A program made the position numbers and the translations under genes. The notes beneath the pieces were generated by a model. That model was not told the DNA's origin and ran no database searches. It saw only the letters and a program-made list of their open reading frames with translations. Below are positions 35,230 through 44,950 of a stretch of DNA of 64,000 nucleotides, one piece after another. The stretch comes from Streptococcus sp. DTU_2020_1001019_1_SI_AUS_MUR_006 (GTDB taxonomy: Bacteria; Bacillota; Bacilli; Lactobacillales; Streptococcaceae), in NCBI RefSeq assembly GCF_032340315.1, contig NZ_CP135436.1, forward strand, positions 1,075,501 to 1,139,500, in the 5' to 3' direction. Within the stretch, counting starts at the first letter, position 1, and the number at the start of each line of letters is the position of its first letter.

Positions 35230-37416
35230 ATGATGAAAGATACATTCAAAAATGTCTTGTCTTTCGAATTTTGGCAGAAATTCGGTAAGGCTCTAATGGT
35301 GGTTATCGCTGTTATGCCGGCGGCTGGATTGATGATTTCAATCGGTAAGTCACTTGCAATGATTGACCCAAACCTTGCTCCCCTAGTTATTACTGGTGGC
35401 GTACTAGAGCAAATTGGTTGGGGAGTTATCGGTAACCTTCATATTTTGTTTGCCCTTGCTATTGGAGGAAGCTGGGCTAAGGAACGTGCTGGTGGTGCTT
35501 TTGCGGCAGGTCTTGCATTTATCCTTATTAACCGTATCACTGGTACAATCTTCGGTGTATCAGGGGATATGTTGAAAGATCCTAACGCTATGGTTTCAAC
35601 AATCTTTGGTGGATCTATCAAGGTTGCTGATTACTTCATTAGCGTACTTGAGGCACCAGCTCTTAACATGGGGGTATTTGTAGGGATTATCTCAGGTTTT
35701 GTTGGAGCGACTGCTTTTAACAAATACTACAACTTCCGTAAACTTCCTGATGCCCTTTCATTCTTTAACGGGAAACGTTTTGTACCATTTGTAGTTATTC
35801 TTCGCTCAGCAATCGCTGCAATTCTTCTTTCAGCTTTCTGGCCACTTATTCAGACAGGTATCAACAACTTCGGTATCTGGATTGCCAATTCACAAGAAAC
35901 AGCACCAGTTCTTGCACCATTCTTGTATGGTACTTTGGAACGCTTGCTCTTGCCATTTGGTCTTCACCATATGTTGACTATCCCAATGAACTATACAGCT
36001 CTTGGTGGTACTTACGATATTTTAACTGGTGCAGCAAAAGGCACTCAAGTATTTGGACAAGATCCACTTTGGCTTGCATGGGTAACAGACCTTGTTAACC
36101 TTAAAGGTACTGATGCTAGCCAATACCAAACATTGCTAGATACAGTTCATCCAGCTCGTTTCAAAGTTGGACAAATGATTGGTTCATTCGGTATTTTGAT
36201 GGGTGTGGCTGCTGCTATTTACCGTAATGTTGAAGCAGACAAGAAACACCAATACAAAGGAATGATGATTGCGACAGCTCTTGCAACATTCTTGACTGGT
36301 GTTACTGAACCAATTGAATATATGTTCATGTTCGTTGCAACACCTATGTATCTTGTTTATTCAGTAGTTCAAGGTGCTGCCTTTGCTATGGCTGACGTGG
36401 TTAACCTACGTATGCACTCATTCGGTTCTATTGAATTCTTGACTCGTACACCAATGGCGATTAATGCGGGTCTTGGTATGGATATTATTAACTTTATCTG
36501 GGTAACAGCGCTATTTGCAGTTATCATGTACTTCATCGCCAACTTCATGATTCAAAAATTCAACTATGCTACTCCAGGACGTAACGGAAACTACGAAACT
36601 GCTGAAGGTTCATCAGAATCTGCTGCTTCTGGTGAGTCAAAAGTTGCAGAAGCTTCTCAAGCTGTTAACATCATCAACCTTCTTGGTGGACGTGCTAACA
36701 TCGTTGACGTTGACGCATGTATGACTCGTCTTCGTGTTACTGTAAAAGACGCTGAAAAAGTCGGAACAGAAGAACAATGGAAAGCTGAAGGAGCTATGGG
36801 ACTTGTCATGAAAGGGCAAGGTGTCCAAGCTATCTATGGACCTAAAGCTGATGTTTTGAAATCAGATATTCAAGACCTTCTTGACTCAGGTGAAGTGATT
36901 CCTGAAACTCTTCCAAGTCAAATGGCATCATCTTCTAAAAATGCTGTTGTATATAAAGGTGTAACTGAAGAAGTTTATTCAGTTGCTGACGGTCAAGTGG
37001 TTGCCTTGGAACAAGTAAAAGACCCAGTATTTGCTCAAAAAATGATGGGTGATGGATTTGCGGTGGAACCAGCAAACGGAAACATTGTATCTCCAGTTTC
37101 AGGTACTGTATCAAGCATCTTCCCAACTAAACACGCTCTTGGTCTTGTGACTGAAGCAGGTCTTGAAGTGCTTGTTCACATTGGTTTGGACACAGTAAGT
37201 CTTGAAGGTAAACCATTTACAGTTCATGTTGCTGAAGGACAAAAAGTTGCGGCAGGTGATCTTCTTGTCACAGCTGACTTGGATGCTATCCGTGCAGCAG
37301 GACGTGAAACCACAACTGTGGTTGTCTTCACAAATGGTGATGCGATCAAATCAGTTAAATTAGAAAAAACAGGTTCTCTTGCTGCTAAAACAGCAGTTGC
37401 AAAAGTAGAATTGTAA
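35230..37416 (+). CDS. ptsG: Glucose-type PTS transporter, fused EIICBA
   Basis: 728 residues. The membrane EIIC domain (about 1-450; starts FWQKFGKALMVVIAVMPAAGLM, includes GVTEPIEYMFMFV) is followed by a linker, EIIB (about 475-555, active Cys in DACMTRLRVTV) and EIIA (about 585-728, active His in VLVHIGLDTVSLEG). It takes up and phosphorylates glucose or a related sugar. The start is ATG after aaaggagatttga; a second ATG follows at once. It is monocistronic or partly continued into the EEP gene past a terminator hairpin. The operator palindrome upstream indicates sugar-dependent repression. Confidence 0.92.
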   Translation: MMKDTFKNVLSFEFWQKFGKALMVVIAVMPAAGLMISIGKSLAMIDPNLAPLVITGGVLEQIGWGVIGNLHILFALAIGGSWAKERAGGAFAAGLAFILINRITGTIFGVSGDMLKDPNAMVSTIFGGSIKVADYFISVLEAPALNMGVFVGIISGFVGATAFNKYYNFRKLPDALSFFNGKRFVPFVVILRSAIAAILLSAFWPLIQTGINNFGIWIANSQETAPVLAPFLYGTLERLLLPFGLHHMLTIPMNYTALGGTYDILTGAAKGTQVFGQDPLWLAWVTDLVNLKGTDASQYQTLLDTVHPARFKVGQMIGSFGILMGVAAAIYRNVEADKKHQYKGMMIATALATFLTGVTEPIEYMFMFVATPMYLVYSVVQGAAFAMADVVNLRMHSFGSIEFLTRTPMAINAGLGMDIINFIWVTALFAVIMYFIANFMIQKFNYATPGRNGNYETAEGSSESAASGESKVAEASQAVNIINLLGGRANIVDVDACMTRLRVTVKDAEKVGTEEQWKAEGAMGLVMKGQGVQAIYGPKADVLKSDIQDLLDSGEVIPETLPSQMASSSKNAVVYKGVTEEVYSVADGQVVALEQVKDPVFAQKMMGDGFAVEPANGNIVSPVSGTVSSIFPTKHALGLVTEAGLEVLVHIGLDTVSLEGKPFTVHVAEGQKVAAGDLLVTADLDAIRAAGRETTTVVVFTNGDAIKSVKLEKTGSLAAKTAVAKVEL

Positions 37417-37420
37417 TATT

Positions 37421-37456
37421 TAGGAGGTTGGAAGCTGTTTCCAACCTCTTGTTTAT
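37421..37456 (+). terminator. Terminator after ptsG
   Basis: The stem aggttgga(a) / (t)tccaacct with a short loop is followed by cttgttta. It stands just before the EEP gene ribosome-binding site, so some read-through is possible. Confidence 0.7.
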
Positions 37457-37467
37457 AGGAGAAAAGC

Positions 37468-38277
37468 ATGAAGTTTTTAACACTCAATACCCATAGTTGG
37501 ATGGAAAAAGATCCTGAACAAAAGTTCCAACTTTTACTTCAAGATATACTTAAAAACAGTTATGATTTGATTTGTTTTCAGGAAATCAACCAGGAAATCA
37601 CCTCAGCGCAAGTAGAAGCTGGTGCACTTTATCAGCCATTACCATCGGCTGAGCCGATTCATCAAGACCACTATGTGCGACTTTTGGTAGAGAAGTTGGC
37701 TGAGCAAGGTCAAAACTATTATTGGACTTGGGCCTACAACCATATCGGTTATGATCGCTATCATGAGGGTGTGGCAATCCTATCTAAAACACCAATTGAA
37801 GCTCGTGAAATTTTGGTTTCAGATGTCGATGATCCGACAGATTACCACACTCGTCGAGTTGCTCTAGCAGAAACAGTAGTTGAAGGTAAAGCACTTGCAG
37901 TTGCCAGTGTCCATCTTTCTTGGTGGGATAAAGGCTTCCAAGAGGAATGGGCGCGCTTTGAAGCAGTTCTGAAAGAATTGAACAAGCCACTCTTGCTAGC
38001 AGGTGATTTTAATAATCCTGCAGGCCAAGAGGGTTACCAAGCTATTTTAGCTAGTCCATTAAACTTACAAGATGCATTTGAAGTTGCAAAAGAAAGAAGT
38101 GGTAGTTACACTGTTCCGCCTGAAATTGATGGTTGGAAGGGGAACAGCGAACCTCTTCGAATCGATTATATCTTTACAACAAAGGATGTGCAGGTAGAAA
38201 AACTTCACGTGGTCTTTGATGGTAAAAACAGTCCACAGGTGAGCGACCATTATGGTCTCCAAGCAGAATTAGCTTGA
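37468..38277 (+). CDS. Endonuclease/exonuclease/phosphatase (EEP) family protein
   Basis: 269 residues. The fold motifs are LICFQEINQE (catalytic Glu), NHIGYDRYHEGVAIL, ASVHLSWWDKG, LLLAGDFNNP (Asp/Asn) and the final SDHYGLQAEL (Asp-His), all features of Mg-dependent EEP phosphodiesterases. There is no signal peptide. The substrate could be nucleic acid, phospholipid or a phosphoester; the sequence does not decide. It follows ptsG by 51 nt and ends at a terminator. Confidence 0.82.
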   Translation: MKFLTLNTHSWMEKDPEQKFQLLLQDILKNSYDLICFQEINQEITSAQVEAGALYQPLPSAEPIHQDHYVRLLVEKLAEQGQNYYWTWAYNHIGYDRYHEGVAILSKTPIEAREILVSDVDDPTDYHTRRVALAETVVEGKALAVASVHLSWWDKGFQEEWARFEAVLKELNKPLLLAGDFNNPAGQEGYQAILASPLNLQDAFEVAKERSGSYTVPPEIDGWKGNSEPLRIDYIFTTKDVQVEKLHVVFDGKNSPQVSDHYGLQAELA

Positions 38278-38313
38278 AAAGACTAAATAAGGTATTTTAG
38301 TAAAAACAAACCA

Positions 38314-38348
38314 GTCCCCCTTCTACTAGCAGAAGGGGTTGATTTATT
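38314..38348 (+). terminator. Terminator after EEP gene
   Basis: A strong stem ccccttct / agaagggg with an actagc loop is followed by ttgatttattt. Confidence 0.75.
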
Positions 38349-38435
38349 TAAGGAGTTAATATAGTTAAAGTTTTTTATTGAATAACTTGTAAAAAAAGAT
38401 AAAATCCTTTAAAATAAAAAGTGTTGGAGGAATTT

Positions 38436-39161
38436 ATGATTGTAAATCAAATAAAGCGTATGATCCCGACGCTAAAGGTAAATAATAGAAATCTAAATGA
38501 ATCATTTTATATTGAGACTTTGGGGATGAAACCTTTGCTTGAAGAGTCAGCCTTCTTATCACTAGGAGACCAGTCAGGCATTGAAAAGTTAGTTTTAGAA
38601 GAGTCACCAAGTATGAGGAGCCGTAAGGTTGAAGGGATTAAAAAATTAGCTAAATTACTTGTAAAGGTAGAGAAGCCATCTGAGATTGAAGCACTACTAG
38701 CTAGAATGGAAGAAATCCCTCAACTCTATAAGGGAGCTAAGGGATATGCTTTTGAGCTTCTTTCTCCAGAAGGGGATTGTATTCTTATTCATGCCGAAGA
38801 TAATATCAAGGATTTGAAAAAAGTTGAGGAAGAAGTCACTTTTTCAAAAGATGAGGAACTGAGATATTTAACAGCCTTTGAAATATCGGTGGAAATTAAC
38901 TTACCAGATAAGACATCAAGCCTACTTGAAAAAGAAGAAATCGAAAATCGACTAGCTTTTAATCAAGCTCAAGGGAGCGATTTACTGGTTGAAAATAATG
39001 TAACTTGGGACTTGTCCATGTTAAAATTTCAAGTAGAGAATTTAGATTTGCCGGTATTGCGTCAGAGATTTGAAGAAGCCGGTTACTTTATTCCAAAATC
39101 GGAGAAGTTTTTCCTCACTAAGGATACAAACAATATTGAATTGTGGTTTGAAGCAGTATGA
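38436..39161 (+). CDS. cppA: CppA family protein
   Basis: 241 residues from the ATG at 38436, which has ttggagg upstream; the frame also extends to a TTG at 38421 that overlaps this site. It has two halves with glyoxalase/dioxygenase-like beta-alpha-beta folding (MIPTLKVNNRNLNESFYIETLGMKPL). The family was described as a streptococcal C3-degrading proteinase, but there is no export signal and no evident protease motif, so that activity is doubtful for this protein. It overlaps the serine hydrolase gene by 4 nt. Confidence 0.8.
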   Translation: MIVNQIKRMIPTLKVNNRNLNESFYIETLGMKPLLEESAFLSLGDQSGIEKLVLEESPSMRSRKVEGIKKLAKLLVKVEKPSEIEALLARMEEIPQLYKGAKGYAFELLSPEGDCILIHAEDNIKDLKKVEEEVTFSKDEELRYLTAFEISVEINLPDKTSSLLEKEEIENRLAFNQAQGSDLLVENNVTWDLSMLKFQVENLDLPVLRQRFEEAGYFIPKSEKFFLTKDTNNIELWFEAV

Positions 39162-40090
39162 AACAAAAAATCATTCAAAAAATAAAGCAACAAATTGAGG
39201 CAGGGATTTATCCTGGTGCCTCTTTTGCATATTATCAGGATGGCGTTTGGTCTGACTGGTATCTAGGAGAAGCAAATCCAGAAATTGGTGAGCAGACTCG
39301 TGAGGACTTGGTCTATGATTTGGCAAGTGTCAGCAAGGTTGTTGGAGTAGGAACGGTCTTAACCTTCTTGTGGAAGGAAGGTAAGATTGAGCTTGATAAC
39401 TCCATAAGAGACTATCTTCCAGAAGTAGATTATCCAGACATCACTGTTCGTCAACTCCTAACGCATGCGACAGATTTGGATCCTTTTATCCCAAATAGGG
39501 ATCAGCTTTCAGAAGACCAGTTGAGGAATGCCATGTATCATTTGAATCGCCGAGAGAAGAGAGCCTTTCTCTACTCGGATGTGCACTTTCTCTTGCTAGG
39601 TTTTCTCTTGGAAAACTATTTTGAAAAGGACTTGGATCAGATTTTACAAGAGAAAGTTTTGGAACCTTGGGGAATGAAGGAAACTCAGTTTGGTCCAGTT
39701 AGCCGTGCTGTTCCAACGGTCCGTGGACAGAAAGCAGGAGTGGTCCATGATCCTAAGGCTCGTTTGCTTGGAAAGCATGCAGGTAGTGCAGGCTTGTTTT
39801 CGACAGTTCATGATTTAAAAATCTTTCTAGAGCATTATTTGCAGGATGATTTTGCTGAAGGATTGAGTCAGAATTTTTCGGATCTGAGTGATAAAGAACG
39901 TTCATTAGCATGGAATATAGAAGATGAATGGTTGGACCATACAGGCTATACTGGGACCTTTATCATGTGGAATCGTAAGAAACAAGAGGCAGCAATTTTT
40001 CTATCTAACCGAACCTATGAAAAAGATGAGCGTGCCCAGTGGATTTTGGATCGTAATCAGGTCATGGACTTGATTCGAGAGTCAGACTAG
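39158..40090 (+). CDS. Serine hydrolase of the beta-lactamase/PBP4* family
   Basis: 310 residues, no signal peptide. The catalytic SxxK motif is in DLASVSKVVGVG (about residue 54), the YSD motif is in RAFLYSDVHFLLLG and HTG is in WLDHTGYTGTF, making it a class C-like serine esterase or peptidase. The substrate is unknown. It overlaps cppA by 4 nt and precedes a drug/metabolite exporter by 9 nt, so the three form one operon. Confidence 0.85.
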   Translation: MKQKIIQKIKQQIEAGIYPGASFAYYQDGVWSDWYLGEANPEIGEQTREDLVYDLASVSKVVGVGTVLTFLWKEGKIELDNSIRDYLPEVDYPDITVRQLLTHATDLDPFIPNRDQLSEDQLRNAMYHLNRREKRAFLYSDVHFLLLGFLLENYFEKDLDQILQEKVLEPWGMKETQFGPVSRAVPTVRGQKAGVVHDPKARLLGKHAGSAGLFSTVHDLKIFLEHYLQDDFAEGLSQNFSDLSDKERSLAWNIEDEWLDHTGYTGTFIMWNRKKQEAAIFLSNRTYEKDERAQWILDRNQVMDLIRESD

Positions 40091-40099
40091 GGAGGAAGT

Positions 40100-41011
40100 A
40101 TGTCAAAAGCTTTAAAAGGAACTCTTTATACAGTCATTGCAGGTATTGCCTGGGGCTTGTCTGGAACCAGTGGTCAGTACTTGATGGTTCACGGGATTTC
40201 AGCCCTCGTTCTGACCAATATCCGTTTGATAATCGCTGGTTTACTCCTGATTCTTCTTGCCTATACTAAATCGAGGGATAAATTTATGGCTTTTCTGAAG
40301 GATAAATCAAGCCTGTTTTCTCTCTTGTTATTTTCTTTATTTGGTCTTTTTCTAAATCAATTAGCCTATCTATCAGCTATTCAGGAGACAAATGCTGGGA
40401 CAGCGACAGTTCTCCAGTATGTCTGTCCAGTTGGAATCCTTGCTTACACTTGTATCAAGGATAAGGTGGCTCCGACGCTTTCAGAAATCATCTCTATGTT
40501 TTTAGCTATAGGTGGGACTTTTCTCATTGCAACCCATGGGCAATTGGATCAACTCTCGATGACTCCAGCTGGTCTATTCTGGGGCTTGTTCTCGGCCCTA
40601 ACCTATGCTCTTTATATCATTTTACCCATAAAATTGATTCAAAAACGGGGGAGCATATTGGTTATTGGTGTTGGAATGACCATCTCTGGTATACTAGCAG
40701 TGCCTTTTACAGGGCTTATCGGGGCTAGCATTCCCTTATCTTTTGATACCATTCTAGCTTTTGCCGGCATCATTCTGATTGGAACGGTCTTTGCCTATAC
40801 AGCCTTCCTCAAGGGAGCTAGTATGATAGGACCAGTCAAGTCTAGCCTTTTGGCTTCGATTGAGCCTATCTCGGCAGTATTTTTTGCCTTCATGATTATG
40901 GGAGATATTTTCTATCCGATAGATTTTATTGGAATGGCTATGATTTTATTAGCTGTAACAATTATTTCATTGAAGGATTTAATGTTGGAAAAAAAACATC
41001 ACTCCGTTTAA
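40100..41011 (+). CDS. EamA/DMT family transporter
   Basis: 303 residues with ten predicted membrane spans in two EamA halves, each starting with the GxxWGLSGT / GLFWGLFSALTYAL type of motif. It probably exports a metabolite. It is the last gene of cppA-hydrolase-exporter and has a ggaggaag site before the ATG and a terminator behind. Confidence 0.88.
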   Translation: MSKALKGTLYTVIAGIAWGLSGTSGQYLMVHGISALVLTNIRLIIAGLLLILLAYTKSRDKFMAFLKDKSSLFSLLLFSLFGLFLNQLAYLSAIQETNAGTATVLQYVCPVGILAYTCIKDKVAPTLSEIISMFLAIGGTFLIATHGQLDQLSMTPAGLFWGLFSALTYALYIILPIKLIQKRGSILVIGVGMTISGILAVPFTGLIGASIPLSFDTILAFAGIILIGTVFAYTAFLKGASMIGPVKSSLLASIEPISAVFFAFMIMGDIFYPIDFIGMAMILLAVTIISLKDLMLEKKHHSV

Positions 41012-41013
41012 TG

Positions 41014-41052
41014 GATTAAAACAGTCTTTGATAAGTCTGTTTTTTTTTAATC
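41014..41052 (+). terminator. Terminator after DMT transporter
   Basis: An aaaacag / ctgtttt stem is followed by a long T-run. Confidence 0.75.
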
Positions 41053-41118
41053 TTTCAGCAAGTTGGTTCATATAATTTTTTTATAATCAATCCATATTAT
41101 TAAAGATAAGGAGGGAAT

Positions 41119-41877
41119 ATGAAGTTTCTACAAAGTATTTATCTTGCTAGACCTTGAAAATACTTAAAATAGTTTGATATCTTAATCGTTACTGTTCTAA
41201 TGTTTGGAGAGTTTATCATTCGTTCTACCCAATAATTTATGGAGAGTTTATCGACTTCAACTCTTGCTAGTGTCGCAGAGACTACGACAAATCTAGCAAG
41301 TGATGGGGCAGCTTATTCTAGTAATTTCAATTTTCAATTGATGATGTTAGGGATTACCTTCCTTTATCTTGTGATTCGAAATTATGATTTTAAACAGCTT
41401 CCTATACGTTGGAGCTGGTCTGTTTTAATTTGGGTTCCCCTTATCTTTGCTGTAGTTGGGATATTCGGTGATATCATTACAACCCTCAGTGGCGAGTATA
41501 ATTATTTCAATCCTCAACTAATTCCTTTTATAGACCCTATAGAAATCATTCGAAAATTTATGGCTTTAACGCCGATGGCGATTTGCTATGCTTTACTAAA
41601 TGGTTTTTATGAAGAATTTTTCTTCTTAGGCTTACTGACTTCAGTCAAAGAAAAACATAAGTGGTTAGTTCTAATTTATTCCGTAATTATCAGGATTTCT
41701 TTCCATACCTATCAAGGATTGCTTTGGGCCTTGGTGATTGGGCTTGTTTATGGTCTGTTCTATTATTTCTTGTACAAGTATGTAGTCAAGAATTTACTGC
41801 CATTCTTTCTCATGCATGCTCTTGCTGATATGTTTGGTTCCAGTCTCTTGTATCTCTTGATTGCTTGGGGAAATTAA
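41119..41877 (+). pseudogene. CPBP-type intramembrane protease gene with three in-frame stops
   Basis: An ATG at 41119 with aaggaggg just upstream starts MKFLQSIYLARP. In the same frame come TGA (41155), TAG (41170) and TAA (41233), after which the frame stays open to 41877 for 212 codons. The C-terminal part is a good CPBP (Rce1-like) protease with the EE motif in NGFYEEFFFLGLL, the SFHTYQG histidine region and FFLMHALADMFG. The ATG at 41239 has no ribosome-binding site and would miss the first membrane span. Nonsense mutation of codons that were probably TGG, TGG/CAG and CAA explains all three stops. It could still yield a short product, but I regard it as inactivated. Confidence 0.75.
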
Positions 41878-41939
41878 GAAATCAAACTTTTTGACAACAG
41901 TCCAATGAGTCACTGTATCAAAGGCTTCTTGTTCATAAA

Positions 41940-41975
41940 AACGAGGTCGGGATTTTTGGTCCCGACCTCTTGTTG
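41940..41975. terminator. Bidirectional terminator
   Basis: A 10-bp perfect stem gaggtcggga / tcccgacctc (41943-41969) has a T-run on the minus strand and ttgttga on the plus. It serves uraA on the minus strand. Confidence 0.85.
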
Positions 41976-41987
41976 ATTCTATATGGA

Positions 41988-43271
41988 TTAGTCTTTGTTT
42001 TCGTATGGCAAGATCAAGTTTAGGATGATACCTGTCATAGCTGATAGGGCAGTACCTGAAAGGGTAACTGGACCAAGTTTAAGGATAGCTCCACCAAGTC
42101 CAAGCACCAACATAGCACTTGCGATGATAAGGTTGCGCATTTGACCGAAGTCAACACGTTCTTTGATCAAGACTTTCAAACCGTTACTTGCGATAACCCC
42201 GTAAAGAAGGATAGACATACCACCAAGTACAGCGTTTGGAATTGTTGAAATCAAGGCAGTAAATTTCCCAAGGAAGCTAAGGGCAATTGCGATAAAGGCA
42301 GCGTTACGGATAACTGAGACAGAAGCGATACGAGTCATACCGATAACCCCTGTATTTTCACCGTAAGTTGTATTTGCTGGTCCACCGAGGAAGGCAGAAA
42401 CAGATGTTGCGATACCATCACCAAGAAGAGTACGGTGTAGACCTGGTTCCTTCAAGAATTGGCGTCCACAGATTTGACCTAAAACGGTGTGGTCTCCGAT
42501 ATGTTCAGAAATCGTTACGATTGCGATTGGTAAGATGGCAATTGTTTCAGGACCGAAGTAAAGGTTGTATTGTTTGAAGGCACCACCTGTATTGAATGGT
42601 AGGTAGAAACCAGGGATTTCAAACCAGTTAGCTTCAAGAACAGGAGTGAAGTCAACCAATCCAAGTGCTAGAGCAAAGAGGTAACCACCGATAATGGCAA
42701 ATAGGAATGGGATAATTCGTAGGAAGCCTTTTCCTTTTGTATTGATAAAGGCAGCAATCAAGAAAGTAACAACGGCTACAAGAGCGTTTTTCCAGTTTCC
42801 GTCAGCTACAAGACCAGCGTTGGTAACAGCTGAACTAGCAAGTCCAAGACCGATAACGATGATCATAGGACCGATAATGATTGGAGGTAAGAGTTTGTCG
42901 ATCCATTTTGTACCTGCAAAGCGAACACTTGCAGCAACAAGGACATAAACAAAACCAGTCAGGATAACCCCTGTCTGAGCAGCAGATACATCGCCCCCCA
43001 TTTCTTTCATGGCAAGTGACATAGCTGTGATAAAGGCAAAAGAAGAACCCAGATAAACTGGAACTTTAAAGCCAGTAGAGATCATGTAAATGAGTGTTCC
43101 TACACCTGATGCAAAAAGGGCAACCGATACAGGCATTCCCAAGATCAAAGGTACCAAGATGGTTGCACCAAACATGGCAAATACGTGCTGGAAGCTAAGA
43201 AGAATTCCCTTTCCAGCTGAAGGACGTTGGTCAACGTCTAATAACAAATCAACAGTTGATTCCTGTTTCAT
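41988..43271 (-). CDS. uraA: Uracil permease (NCS2 family)
   Basis: 427 residues from the ATG at 43271 (MKQESTVDLLLDV), preceded by gtgagg. The frame extends 12 codons upstream, but those codons lie in a terminator hairpin, so I exclude them. It has 12-14 membrane spans with NCS2 motifs QHVFAMFGATILVPLI, GGPANTTYGENTGVIGMTR (substrate and proton residues) and TISEHIGDHTVLG. It imports uracil with a proton. The leader carries a PyrR-type hairpin and terminator, linking it to the pyrimidine genes at 50.9 kb. Confidence 0.92.
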   Translation of the reverse strand: MKQESTVDLLLDVDQRPSAGKGILLSFQHVFAMFGATILVPLILGMPVSVALFASGVGTLIYMISTGFKVPVYLGSSFAFITAMSLAMKEMGGDVSAAQTGVILTGFVYVLVAASVRFAGTKWIDKLLPPIIIGPMIIVIGLGLASSAVTNAGLVADGNWKNALVAVVTFLIAAFINTKGKGFLRIIPFLFAIIGGYLFALALGLVDFTPVLEANWFEIPGFYLPFNTGGAFKQYNLYFGPETIAILPIAIVTISEHIGDHTVLGQICGRQFLKEPGLHRTLLGDGIATSVSAFLGGPANTTYGENTGVIGMTRIASVSVIRNAAFIAIALSFLGKFTALISTIPNAVLGGMSILLYGVIASNGLKVLIKERVDFGQMRNLIIASAMLVLGLGGAILKLGPVTLSGTALSAMTGIILNLILPYENKD

Positions 43272-43283
43272 ATTAACCTCACT

Positions 43284-43417
43284 TTTGGGCATCAAAAAAG
43301 AGCCCATTATTTTATAGCAATAGGCTCCCAGAGTAAGACCTCTCTAAAACAAGACTCCTTTATCAAGTTTTAAAGAGTTTTATATAGATCTGCGCCTTCG
43401 TCACCTCACGGGATGAC
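43284..43417 (-). promoter_or_regulatory. PyrR-type attenuator leader of uraA
   Basis: On the minus strand the hairpin gtcatc-ccgtga-ggtgac (43400-43417) has the loop C(C/T)G(T/A)GA shared with the other pyrimidine leaders here. Downstream comes a gagcctatt / aatgggctc hairpin followed by ttttttg, an intrinsic terminator just ahead of the uraA ATG. An antiterminator segment lies between. High UMP would favour PyrR binding and termination. Confidence 0.75.
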
Positions 43418-43455
43418 ATTAAAAACCTTTGCTTAGGATAGTATAGCAGAAAAAA

Positions 43456-43555
43456 ATGATTTTGTAAATCATTTTTTCCCAAGCTTTGAAATAAGAAAGC
43501 GAGGTATGATTTTGTAAATCATTTTTTCCCGAGCGTTGAAATAAGAAAGCGAGGT
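43456..43555. repeat. 50-bp tandem duplication with terminator-like palindromes
   Basis: Two copies (43456-43505 and 43506-43555) differ at only a few positions. Each contains aatgattt-tgt-aaatcatt followed by T-runs in both directions. It stands between rsmG and the uraA leader; for leftward transcripts from rsmG it makes a double terminator. Confidence 0.8.
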
Positions 43556-43580
43556 GTGAGTTTGCAGATTTTTAATCTTT

Positions 43581-44294
43581 CTAAAGCGGACGTTTGTTAG
43601 GCATGCCAGCCTTTCTTGGGTATTTATTTGGAGTTTCTTTTTTCTTCTCGACAATAGTAATGTAGCGAGGGTCTCCGTTAGGAAGTGTGTAGCTAAGATT
43701 ATCTTCGACCTTGCTGAAGAGGAGGTTGAGGGCATTTTTAGCTTCAGTTAATTCCTCTGGTGCGCTGCTAGCCTTCAGTGCTAGCAATGTTCCTCCGACT
43801 TTCAGGTAGGGGATAGTCAACTCAGATAATATCTGCATACGGGCAACAGCACGAGCCGTAACAATATCAAACTGAGCACGGAAATTCTTATCTTGGGCAA
43901 AATCTTCGGCACGTCCATGATAGAAGTGAACATTTTCTAAACCTAGTTCTTGTGCTAATAGATTAAGAAAGTTGATTCGTTTATTGAGGGAATCAATAAT
44001 AGTTACATCTAGCTGAGGATAGAGGATCTTCATCGGAAGGCTAGGAAAACCTGCTCCAGCACCGATGTCTAAGAGTTTAATAGGCTGGTTTTCAATCAAT
44101 CCCTGTAAAATAGGAGCAATAGAATCATAGAAATGTTTGAGATAGACTTCTTCCTTTTCAGTAATAGCAGTCAGGTTGATTTTTTCGTTCCACTCGACTA
44201 AGAGTTCAAAATAACGCTCAAATTGAACTTTTTGCTGGTCAGAAAGAATAATATTTTGTTCAGCTAGCAAGTTATAAAATGTTTCTGGTTTCAT
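43581..44294 (-). CDS. rsmG: 16S rRNA (guanine-527-N7) methyltransferase RsmG
   Basis: 237 residues from the ATG at 44294, which follows aagaaggaaactact; the frame extends eight codons further, without a site. The SAM-binding motif is [17 protein letters not shown], and [15 protein letters not shown] is a family block. It methylates G527 of 16S rRNA (loss gives low-level streptomycin resistance in other bacteria). Monocistronic and divergent from lemA. Confidence 0.93.
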   Translation of the reverse strand: MKPETFYNLLAEQNIILSDQQKVQFERYFELLVEWNEKINLTAITEKEEVYLKHFYDSIAPILQGLIENQPIKLLDIGAGAGFPSLPMKILYPQLDVTIIDSLNKRINFLNLLAQELGLENVHFYHGRAEDFAQDKNFRAQFDIVTARAVARMQILSELTIPYLKVGGTLLALKASSAPEELTEAKNALNLLFSKVEDNLSYTLPNGDPRYITIVEKKKETPNKYPRKAGMPNKRPL

Positions 44295-44388
44295 AGTAGT
44301 TTCCTTCTTTAGTATCATCTTATTTTACCACAAAAAGATAGAAATTTGATATACTGGTACTAATCTAAAAACAGAAAGGAGATATCAG

Positions 44389-44949
44389 ATGAATTGGATT
44401 ATTCTTGGAGTTCTTGCTCTTATTGGTATCTTTGTGATTATTACCTATAATGGATTGGTTAAAAATCGCATGCAAACTAAAGAGGCATGGAGTCAGATTG
44501 ATGTTCAGTTGAAACGTCGTAACGATCTCTTGCCAAACTTGATTGAGACCGTGAAAGGATATGCAAAGTATGAAGGTTCAACGCTTGAAAAAGTTGCAGA
44601 ACTTCGTAATCAAGTAGCAGCAGCAACTTCACCAGCAGAAGCTATGAAGGCTAGTGATGCTCTTACACGTCAGGTTTCAGGAATTTTTGCTGTTGCAGAA
44701 AATTATCCAGACCTAAAAGCGAGTGGCAACTTTGCACAATTGCAAGAAGAGCTGACCAATACTGAAAATAAAATTTCTTACTCTCGCCAACTCTACAATA
44801 GTGTTGTTAGCAACTATAATGTTAAATTGGAGACTTTCCCAAGTAACCTAGTTGCTGGACTCTTTGGTTTTAAAGTGGCTGATTTCCTTCAGACTCCTGA
44901 AGAAGAAAAGGCAGTACCTAAAGTCGATTTTAGTGGTTTAGGTGACTAG
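44389..44949 (+). CDS. lemA: LemA family protein
   Basis: 186 residues. One N-terminal membrane span (4-22) is followed by a helical domain with the family block [37 protein letters not shown] and ending [15 protein letters not shown]. The function of LemA is poorly defined. It is coupled to htpX one base downstream, a pairing seen in many streptococci. Confidence 0.92.
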   Translation: MNWIILGVLALIGIFVIITYNGLVKNRMQTKEAWSQIDVQLKRRNDLLPNLIETVKGYAKYEGSTLEKVAELRNQVAAATSPAEAMKASDALTRQVSGIFAVAENYPDLKASGNFAQLQEELTNTENKISYSRQLYNSVVSNYNVKLETFPSNLVAGLFGFKVADFLQTPEEEKAVPKVDFSGLGD

Positions 44950-44950
44950 G

